Under the pieces are notes generated by a model, which saw only the letters and a program-made list of their open reading frames with translations, made no database searches and had not been told where the DNA came from. Below, piece after piece: positions 1-8,357 of a DNA stretch of 64,000 nt. A program made the translations under genes and the position numbers. This stretch comes from Ectobius pallidus (taxonomy: Eukaryota; Arthropoda; Insecta; Blattodea; Ectobiidae): NCBI GenBank assembly GCA_964059195.1, contig CAXKWD010000008.1:44631502-44695501 (forward strand), in the 5' to 3' direction. Position 1 is the stretch's first letter. Each line of letters starts with the position of its first letter.

Positions 1-1303
1 GCGACTTCAGATTCGAGTTCCTTGGTCCAGAAAACCCCTGTATAGTGAGTTTCGTCCAAATAAAACAATGTTTGACCATATTAGAGCTTACAACATTCAA
101 GCGATCGCGAAAGTTTTATTTCAAGGTATGACAAAAATAGACAAAGCCAACTGTAATTGTCAAACTTCCATTTAATTTAATTCCAAGCCCATCTGAAACC
201 CACTGGCAACAATATGTTTTAATGTCAAATGTTATTCGGATTCGATAATTCTGTGTAAGAAGGGAATAAGTATTCTCAAAAACATTTGATTTTGGCATTT
301 AAAATCATAATTTTTCAAAATCCTTTCTTAGTGAGCACCTACATTATGAAACGAAGGTACTGTCAAAATTCCAAGTCTCTACCTATTATAGTTTAGGCTC
401 TACGTTGATTCCTGTCAGTCAGTCAGGACAAAGCCTTTTATGTATATAGAGACTAGCATGTGTCCGCGGCTTCGCCAGCGATAATTATTTCAAAAATTAA
501 AAATTAAAAGCATAATAGTAAAATCATTATATTTATTAACTCCTAAATCACGTGGACTACATACCACGATTAGATAGCATCGTCTGGTAAAAGCGACCTC
601 AGATTCGAGTTTCTTGGCCCAGAAAACCTCTGTATATTGAGATTCGTCCAAATAAAACAACGTTTGACCATATTTAGGGCTTACAACATTCAAGCGATCG
701 CGAAAGTTTTATTTTCAAGGTATGATAAAAATAGCCAAAGTCAACTGTAATTGATTTGACATTGAAATGTATAACTGAAAACTTATGTTTTGAAAACGCA
801 AAAGATGCACGTTTTTTGCCCGTTTTTCACTCATAACTCACGAACGAAAACTAAAATTAAAATTCCGGCTTCGAGGTGCATTTTCCGACCCTTCAGCCCA
901 CCTATGTTTAAAATTTCAGATCTCTGCGTTCAGTAGATTTTGCTGGACATCAAGGACAATTCCTTTTATTAATATAGATAATATGAATTATAATGATACC
1001 TTCTCTAATTTGTCAAACATCCATTTCATTTAATCCAAACCCACCTATACCATTGGCAACAATATGTTCTGTGAATTTGTTTCGATAATTCTATGTAAAA
1101 AGGGATTAAGTATTTTCAAAAACATTTAATTTTTGGCATTTAGAATCAGAATTTTTCAAAATCCCTTCTTAGTGAGCATCTACATTATGAAACGAAGGTA
1201 CTATCAAAATTCAAAGTCTCTACCTGTTATAGTTTAAGCCGTACGTTGATTCTGGTCATTCAGTCAGTCAGTCAGGACAAAGCCTTTTATATATATAGAG
1301 ATA
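1..1303 (+). repeat. Tandem head-to-tail copies of a short interspersed repeat
   Basis: Positions 1-75 recur at 592-670 and positions 330-447 recur at 1168-1303. One complete unit runs from about 450 (start GTCCGCGGCTTCGCCAGCG) to 1303 (end CCTTTTATATATATAGAG), and 1-447 is the 3' part of a preceding copy. The second unit carries an extra segment at about 753-1008 that ends in a similar CCTTTTATTAATATAGATA, so a related element inserted there. Repeats with a CGCGGCTTCGCC head and a GTCAGTCAGGACA...TATATAGA tail are common in arthropod genomes. I cannot assign a class. No coding sequence is seen. Confidence 0.7.
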
Positions 1304-1631
1304 ACCCAATCTATGGGAAGCATTATTGTGTATTATTACAAACATAATTACTGAAATTCAAACCGGTCCGAGTGGCATAATTAAAAATTAGAGAGGTAAA
1401 TATTTGTGAAGTGGACAAAAGGAAATAATACTGAATGATTTTAATGGATTGCACTTGCATCTGAGGAAACTGACATTGGAATTCATCACCAGAAGTATCT
1501 GAAAAGTGCATAGTGAGTACAGAGACTGTGGTGCAGTGAGAACCCCTCTAAGAAAGGTTCAAAAGCCATATGCAGTGTTTTAGTTATCATTGATGACTTT
1601 GTGAAAATTGCTATTTGAGCTAAGTTCATCA

Positions 1632-1830
1632 ATGCGGCAAAAGGAAACTAAGCATGTAATGATAAATGAAAATAAGATATGGGATTTTGATTGCATGTGT
1701 GACAATGTAGTTGACAGATTAATAATTAATCTAGGTGAAAGTTCAGATGCTGGTTCCGATAAGGACGTGGAGCTGGTCTCAGATGATTTGGATTTTGGAG
1801 TTATACCACAGCTGGAGAATTTTGATCAAT
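1632..1830 (+). CDS. Possible unassigned coding exon ending at a splice donor
   Basis: An ATG at 1632 opens 66 codons that run straight into a consensus donor, CAAT|GTAAGT, at 1831. The peptide is acidic in its second half (GESSDAGSDKDVELVSDDLD) with no domain that I recognise. Acidic leaders of this kind occur at the N terminus of some transposases (for example piggyBac), but no downstream exon could be matched. It may be a transposon leader exon, a host exon or chance. Confidence 0.25.
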
Positions 1831-2369
1831 GTAAGTAGGCCTAAATATTTCACAATAATATGCCTTCTGTGTATAACAGATTCATATAGTACTCATTTTC
1901 AACTTGAACTTGAACAAAATAAACAAATAAACATGTCTTTGTCTTTAACACATATGACAGCATAAAGAAGCCCTAACACTGATATAGCCCTGAGATAACA
2001 CATGACCAATCAAATAACATTATGGGCAGAATTATACAACTGCATGTTTACGTGCACTTGCATTCTCAAATGAAGGGATAATAGTATCCAAGAAATCATA
2101 CAATCAAGGACATTCAAAATGAAATAACTATGCCTTTTATAAAAGTGTTAATGCAGAACATGAATGAATGTATTCAACAATATGTAGGCCTATTTTCAAG
2201 TTACCAGCACCAGTATCTTTAATAATGGAGCACAGGCATGAAGGAGTACTTCAGCATCATAGCGTCAAATTTAGTAGGCTACATTGAAATTCTCCTACAT
2301 TTTGGTTTTAATTAACCTTTATGGAGAGAAAACCTTCTATCCATAAAAAGCTTTCATATCTCCTTCTTG
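1831..2369. other. AT-rich sequence without recognisable features
   Basis: No open frame with domain character, no RNA gene and no terminal repeats were seen. If 1632-1830 is an exon, this would be intron. Confidence 0.5.
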
Positions 2370-2600
2370 TAGGTTATTCATATTCATATTCATTTAATCC
2401 ATTTTGACCGCAGTTCTGCGGTATAGGATACAATATAACAACAATATAACAAACTATTATAGTACAAGGGTACAAGAATAATATTAGAAATACATACATT
2501 GAAATATAAAGAGATACAAAGAAATACAAAGAAATACAGGATCAATACAACACTACAAAACAATAAATAAATAAATAAAAAGTGCAATGTGTAGGTCAAA
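2370..2600 (-). mobile_element. LINE 3' tail (LINE-F, distal part)
   Basis: On the minus strand this is an untranslated 3' end finishing in a hexanucleotide tail, with repeats of ATTCAT on the plus strand at 2378-2397. A CCGCAGTTCTGCGG palindrome sits just before the tail. It is probably the 3' end of the LINE whose C-terminal coding piece lies at 5366-5600, the two being separated by TE1. The link rests on strand, order and the abrupt TE1 borders. Confidence 0.5.
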
Positions 2601-3289
2601 TGGGCCATTCCATTTGTGACGGAATTACAAAGTGCATGTATTTTTTGCCATAGTCCTTCCAGATACGTTAAGCTATGATTACGAGAGAAAGTGATTCTTT
2701 GTGTGTTGATAGGTGATATATGGACGCTTCTAGGCATATATAAGTTTACTGGATTTAAACAATTTTTAGAAGGGAAAAAATGTTTTTAATATTTGTGACG
2801 GAATTACAAAAAGTCAACCACATACAAACCATAGCGTGAAACCTTCTGAAACTCTGTGAACTCTAAGGATTGAGGAACTTTATTTACATATCATTCTAAA
2901 CTAGAAGAGCTGTAGTTTATGTGATTAAATTCTAAACTAGTTACATCTTTTTATTTAGATACCATTAACGAATGAATGAGTGTGACGGAATTACGTGACG
3001 GAATTTCAAATTTTCCTGTTAAATTAAAATTTATATAATTGAACAGTACTCGTACCATTCATTAAGATTGTAGACTGTTTATATCTAGTTAACACTTAAA
3101 TAAGTTTTTAATGCTATTAAACAAAATAAAATGGGATCAGGTTGCATATATATAAAGAATACTTAAATATATAATTATTTTCAGTATCTGGCTTGTTTAA
3201 AATTATTCACCCATAACACTTTGGTGGAAACATGACTATGACACCCTCTTCTTTGAAATACTGGTTGTTCAGGTAATTTCTGCAGGTCA

Positions 3290-3508
3290 CTGGCATATGG
3301 CACTATGGGCCTGGGGTCGACTTAGCCTCTAACAGAAATTAGTACCAGGAGCAATCCTGGGGGTAAAGGCGGCCAGTGCATAAGGCTGACAACTTTACCA
3401 CTTTCACGTGCCGATTATTTAAAAATCTGGGAGTCTCAACATCCTGGAACCCTCTGGGCCTCCATGGCCTTTAATAGGGAACACTTCACTTTTTTTTACT
3501 TTTTTACT
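3290..3508 (+). repeat. 5'-truncated SINE, same family as 31618-31918
   Basis: From CTGGGGTCGAC through GGCGGCCAGTGCATAAGGC to CTGGGCCTCCATGGCC, this is a plus-orientation copy of the SINE seen complete on the minus strand at 31618-31918. The tRNA-like head is missing. It ends in a T-rich tail (CACTTTTTTTTACTTTTTTA). It lies inside TE1, just beyond the C-terminal coding remnant. Confidence 0.8.
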
Positions 3509-4629
3509 GGCATGTAACCAACATCTATTTTTTTGTCCATGAAATAGAAAGAGCTAATTCCTTTATCATCTTTAAGAACTTCAAACATATAATTGTGTGG
3601 ATCTATGGAGGTTATTTGACCTACAAAAAACATGTTTGCTTTTTCCCCTAGCATAAGTGGCATACACAAAATCACAATTGTATATGCCTGGCCTTCATCG
3701 GAATGATCTTCCTGTTTATCAGTTACGCTTATGAAATAATGTATAGGCTATCGCAATATTCTGAGGATTTGTACAGTTTGGTAAAAATTTTGTACAGATC
3801 AATTACTCTAACATGATGAATGTCTGTGGAATGTGAAACGCCTTTGACTTTATTCCATCTTTCATAACCTTCGCAAACTGCAAAATAAAGAAAATCTACA
3901 CTTATTTCGGTATGAATTTCAGAGAATAAGGCATTTGCTTCTTTGAGAGTCATCAACATGTACCTTATTTGGACTTCAGTCTTTCCAGATTCTCTTTTAT
4001 TTTATATATAAAATCTTTACTTCCTGGGCACATCCAACTTATATGATCAAGATTGAAAAGGGCTTGTACAGTTTGACAACCTACTGATTGAGGTTTTCAG
4101 TTTTATCTGTAATTGGAGTTAAATCCTTGACCACAGATGAGCACTTTCGTGGACTTGCAGGGAGAGTATTCAGAGCCTTTTTCACAGCTTTTCAAAAGGA
4201 TTGTCTTGATTTGTATGGAGAATAGGGTGAAGCAAAATGGCCACTAGTTGAGGGAACTTCTACAGTATTTCTACGTTCTTCTTTTTTCTTACTTCTCAAT
4301 TTCTGGACTGCTATGTAATTACAGTATTTTTCAAATGAGAAGCAATTTCCTTCACCACCAATCAAGTGTAAGAGCGAACGAAGTGTTGCAAGCAGTAAGA
4401 GTCTCCCCTTCGTCTCGCCACCTCTGATTGGACTGCGTATCTAAGCAGGAGAAGGACAAATTGTTTGTCATCTGCAAAACACTGTAGTCGTCTTAGATCA
4501 TTGACTTGAAGATGGTTCATAGATTTTTTTTTTTAAATTGCTTTCTGCTCCCTGTCTTTTTCATTTCTTCATGTAATACTGCATTCTTTTTTCTTTTCCT
4601 GCTGACGTTCTGATGCTGTTTTACCCATT
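3497..4629 (-). pseudogene. Transposase-like gene of TE1 (uncharacterised insect repeat family), degenerate
   Basis: The minus strand opens at 4629 with MGKTASERQQEKKK and continues past a stop as EKDREQKA. Further on come SPYKSRQSF, KALNTLPASPRKCSSVVKD, WMCPGSKDFIYKIKEN and RYMLMTLKEANALFSE. A tail at about 3497-3726 reads FVGQITSIDPHNYMFEV. This order (basic 'ERQ' start, 'PYKS...LPxSP' segment, 'LKEA.ALF' segment, C-terminal 'FVGQI' segment) resembles uncharacterised, intron-bearing repeat proteins of insects. The family assignment is from memory and unconfirmed. Stops and frameshifts break it throughout, and the central catalytic region cannot be identified. Confidence 0.5.
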
Positions 4630-5365
4630 ACGGTCACTGAAGAAATTGATACTCCAAATAAAGCAATAAAATATTACAGATAATTTTCTGTGCCTAATAA
4701 AGTTCCAGTATGCCTATTATTCTTATTTTAGTATTACATACCTTTTTTTCAACTTACACTAACTAAGTTCATGTTAAGCACTGTTTATTAGTAAGAGGTT
4801 CAGTGTGTGAAACAGGTTATGTAATTCCGTCACGTCCCTAAATATTAATTTAAATGTAATCGTGTGAAACAAATGATATGGTCTGGTTGTAAAGCAGGCA
4901 AAACTAGCTTTGCATACAAATTTTCTCCCACCTTCTGCCATTACTTTAATAGTAACAGAGAAAAATGTCCGTTTTCGTGACGGAATTACATGCCTAATGC
5001 ACAGAAACATCCACTATTAATTAAAATACATAAAAACTTTTTAAAATACATGTATAAATGCATTTAAAGAATCTTAATGAATGCCAGATACTAATTCTAT
5101 GATTAATTGTTAAGCTTTTTACCTTTATTTGAAAGAAAATTATCAATGACAATGGTGAAGAAATTCAGTCACGTACTTGGTGTAAAAGAGGTTCTTTTTC
5201 CATGGGTTCCTAACTGCACTAAATAAAATATATCTTCAAAAAACAAAATATTCCCTTGAAATATAATCCTTCTCCTACATAAATATGGTTTTACTTTCTA
5301 ATTAGATTCATTTTTAGAAATCCATGTCCTGGTTGACTTTTTTCTGGAATGGCCCAAATAGTAGG

Positions 5366-5600
5366 TACTGAAAGATTATTTAAAGTTTTTGGCTACCTCA
5401 AAAAATTCATCATTTTTGTAGAAGCAGATTTGTTTTAGTTTCATCAGTACTAAGCCTTTAAAGTGTTTAAAAGTTAAATTTCTAGTAGCAACCGGAAGAG
5501 AATTAAACATTTTCACTGACATGTAACATAATGGATTGGTGCCAGTATAAATGTATATCTCTGTGTCTCGTGAGAGTAGGGTTGCCGTATATCACTGATT
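5366..5600 (-). pseudogene. LINE-F reverse transcriptase C-terminal fragment
   Basis: The minus strand reads DTEIYIYTGTNPLCYMS, then VKMFNSLPVATRNLTFKHFK, then a Leu/Lys-rich end with KNDEFFEVAKN. The 'FNxLP...FK..L' pattern is typical of the extreme C terminus of CR1/jockey-type LINE open reading frames. There is no upstream reverse transcriptase here. It abuts the right end of TE1 and is probably continued by the tail at 2370-2600. Confidence 0.6.
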
Positions 5601-5766
5601 TCACTGACAGTTTGTGATTTTGTAGTGTAAGAACATAGCCAGATGACTAACTTAAATTGCTGCCAGGTAAAAATACTCTTGTTACGAATGAAATTGTACT
5701 TGTGAACTTAGTTAAACTATTTTAATTTTTATTTGACACTCACTAAACAATAGATTACATCACAGA

Positions 5767-5797
<31 letters not shown>

Positions 5798-5801
<4 letters not shown>

Positions 5802-6970
5802 GACCCTAGAACACAAGGGGTCTAAGTGATATTTTTCTCATTCTGAGTAAATCACAGTTAAAGTTTGAAGAAGTATTTTTATGTGGAATTGAAAAATTAA
5901 TTTTATTTTTTTATTCTAAAATTTCAATCAGGTCTTTGATTTTCAATATCAGTTGTAACTTTTTTTAGTACTTTTAGTTTTAGGCATTTTATAATTTTTT
6001 TTAAAAACTCATGTTTGCACTTAGACCCCTTGACTTTCAAAAAGGCATCACTTAGTTCCCTTGACCCCTGAGCAAAAGGGAGAGTAAAAAAACTGCAGTT
6101 GTTACATCATAGGATACAATTGGTTTTATTGATACAAAAGTATGAAAGAAGGAACACACTTTGACAATGTTATTGTTAATTGAAAACTTTTTCTAAGTAA
6201 CACAATCTAATCATCAGCGTCATTGTCATAAAAGTTGTCTGGTTCACATTCCTCTCCTTCTTCAACTACTGGTGTTGCTTCCATGGTTCCACTATGTGGC
6301 AGGTCAATGTAGAATTGATGGTAGATAGGAGGGACAAACTGGAGAAGTTCCATAAGATATTCATATTTTTTCTTCTTAAGTTTAGGTTTTAGTCCTGCTG
6401 GCTGAAGAACTGGAAGTTGAGTAGGAAGCCTACCTGATCTGGGTGCCACCATTGATAATTCATTGAATGGCACAGTACTTCCTGATGTATTCTTGTAAAA
6501 GAGGGTTGTTGGACACGACTTTTTGAAATGAAGAACTTGCATTCCTCGGTTTACTATTACATTTTAATTTTTGTATCTATTAATCATTATTTTATTTTAA
6601 AATGCTAAAAGGTTAAATAATATCAAAGTTTTTAGTATTTACTTACCTGAATCAGAAAGGTTGGCACTGTCACCATTGATGGAGTTTTGCATTGAAGATC
6701 CAAGCTCTTGGTTATCCATTTTCAGTAGTAACAATGCAAGTTTGGTTAGATGTAAAGGGATCCAAGTGGCACCTAGACCCCTTGCTCTCCAAGTAATGAA
6801 CTACATTTGCTAGTTGGTATAGGGGCTCTCCACTAGGGAGCAACACCTGTCAATAAATCCACTTGAATCTCTTTACCACTCAAAAGAATGGCATTTTTAC
6901 TACCATATTTCGTATCTAACTCAATTTTTTCAAAAATGTCACTTAGACCCCTTGTCTTCTAGGGTCTACA
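5798..6970 (-). mobile_element. TE2: DNA transposon with TIRs and multi-copy AAGGGGTCTAAGTG word
   Basis: The left end TGTGGACCCTAGAACACAAG and the right end, inverted TGTAGACCCTAGAAGACAAG, form TIRs of at least 30 bp flanked by TA (5796-5797, 6971-6972). The insertion lies in the (AT)n codons of LINE-A. Copies or near-copies of CTTAGACCCCTTG recur near 5815, 6021, 6050, 6770 and 6943, mostly at the two ends. It carries a two-exon minus-strand remnant gene (6719 to 6207). Total 1173 bp, so it is probably an internally deleted derivative. Confidence 0.85.
6207..6719 (-). pseudogene. TE2 two-exon gene remnant (uncharacterised transposase-like, central part missing)
   Basis: Exon 1 (6719-6647) encodes MDNQELGSSMQ...SDSG and ends in phase 1 at TCAG|GTAAGT. 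The main open stretch (about 6542-6207) contains VLHFKKSCPTTLFYK, FNELSMVAPRSGR, an all-Lys KPKLKKKK run, LMELLQFVPPIYHQFY and an acidic tail EEGEECEPDNFYDNDADD. The 'SCPTTLFYK...KKK..LMELLQFIPP' pattern resembles the C terminus of uncharacterised insect repeat proteins. Catalytic residues are not visible, so this is probably a deletion derivative retaining only the N and C ends. The exon 1 design matches that of TE6 at 32214-32298. Confidence 0.5.
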
Positions 6971-7689
6971 TATATATCTCTAGGTCAGCAATTCGCCTTT
7001 CATACAAACACAATAAAGGAAATTAAAAGAAGGATTGGCCAAGCCTGGAAGAAATTCTGGAGCTTAAAGCACATCCTGACTGATACAAATCTAAGAACAA
7101 GCCTAAAGGCAGAAGTGCTAGAGACCTGTGTCCTGCCAGTGCTATTGTATGGCAGTCAAACCTGGTCACTCAATGGAAATACGAAATGGATGCTACAAAC
7201 CTGCCAGAGGAGAATGGAGCGCAAGATACTTCATGTAACAATAAAAGACAGAATACGTAATGAGGTGATAAGAAGACGAATAGGCATAAGGGATGTGGTC
7301 TCAACAGCAGAATGTCTCAAGTGGAAGTGGGGAGGCCATGTAGCAAGAATGGAAGGAACAAGATGGACCTACAGGACCACTATGTGGGACCCATGAATAG
7401 GAAGAAGATATATAGGGAGACAGAGGACAAGATGGACCAGACCTCTTCACACAATGAGCGGGAAAACAATGGACACGGCAGGCCAGAAACAGGAATCAGT
7501 GGAAAGATCTAGAAAAAGGAATTTCACAAGCAGAGGAATGAGACCAAACATAATGAAAATAGTGATGTGACAGTGAATAACACTCTTTAGGAGTAGCTCC
7601 AATAATGAGTGCACCTGAGCTTCCCTGCAATCAGCAGGAGGCCTTTGCCCGTTAAGGGATGTCATAGGCTAAATTCAAATTCAAATTCA

Positions 7690-7845
7690 GAGCAATTAAG
7701 CAATGTTAATTACCTCATTCGAGCATTTTCAACCGCATTAAGGAGCCATCTTCAGCAACTGACTCTCATAGTGCAGTATGTCATTTTTAAAACTTTTAAA
7801 GAATATAACAATAAAAATTCTAGTATTATATCAGATATAAAGTAA
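7690..7845 (-). mobile_element. Penelope-like element 3' end fragment with decayed hammerhead motif
   Basis: The minus strand carries GTCAGTTGCTGAAGATGG...AATGCGGTTGAAAATGCTC (7716-7766), matching the terminal segment of the PLE at 45624-45690. The hammerhead core CTGAAGA (7749-7755) and GAAA are kept, but the stem III and stem I partners are changed. It directly follows the LINE-A tail. No PLE coding sequence remains. Confidence 0.7.
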
Positions 7846-8357
7846 TTTCAGAATATGATATTGACCTGGCTTTTGACCTGAAATTATGGCAACCCTTACT
7901 TTATAACTAGAGTTAGGATTTTATGAAATATTGTTTCAAACATAGGCTAGGGTAAACCACCCAGTTATTGGCACTTTAAGGATGCTTTTCAATAAATTTT
8001 CAATTTTGACTTATTAATTCAAACAACATTTTGTTCAAATAACTACTACCCTTTCATGAATAACCAGAGAACATATTTTTCAAGTGGTGGATATTTAAAA
8101 CTCATTTGGTCCCCTTAAAAAATGTTTAAAAATAAACAAACAAAAATCCCAGTTATTGGCACAGTTTTACCCAGTTATTGGCAACATAAATTCAAGTTAT
8201 TGGCACAGTAGAAAAATCACCTGTTTTTTATGTTTTAACATACAACATGTTAATATATTTGCATCCTTGAAAGATATGGAATTACAAAAATTAGTAATAA
8301 TAATTACATAAAAACTAAATAATTAATGCTATGAAACACATACTAAGTTCATTTTAA

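Larger units (their letters stand above)
2601..5356 (-). mobile_element. TE1: decayed DNA transposon with multi-copy GTGACGGAATTAC word
   Basis: The ends are inverted: TGGGCCATTCCA at 2601 and TGGAATGGCCCA at 5345-5356, possibly with an AAAT target duplication. The word GTGACGGAATTAC occurs near 2618, 2796, 2978 and 4977, is repeated in variant form at about 2992, and lies inverted near 4816. It is therefore concentrated in both subterminal regions. A minus-strand remnant of a transposase-like gene lies at 3497-4629, and a SINE at 3290-3508 sits at its 3' side. Superfamily not assigned. Confidence 0.65.
5749..7680 (+). pseudogene. LINE-A: 5'-truncated LINE C-terminal region, interrupted by TE2
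   Basis: The pieces 5749-5797 and 6971-7680 match the uninterrupted copy LINE-B at 34640-35410. The frame reads SLKAEVLETCVLPVLLYGSQTW, a common LINE thumb/C-terminal motif, then MERKILHVTIKDRIRNEV and LKWKWGGHVARMEG, and then stops. The 3' end (about 7570-7690) carries AGGAGTAGCTCC, GGAGGCCTTTGCCCGTTAAG and a TTCAAA-repeat tail. No catalytic reverse transcriptase domain is left. Clade not assigned. Confidence 0.85.
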
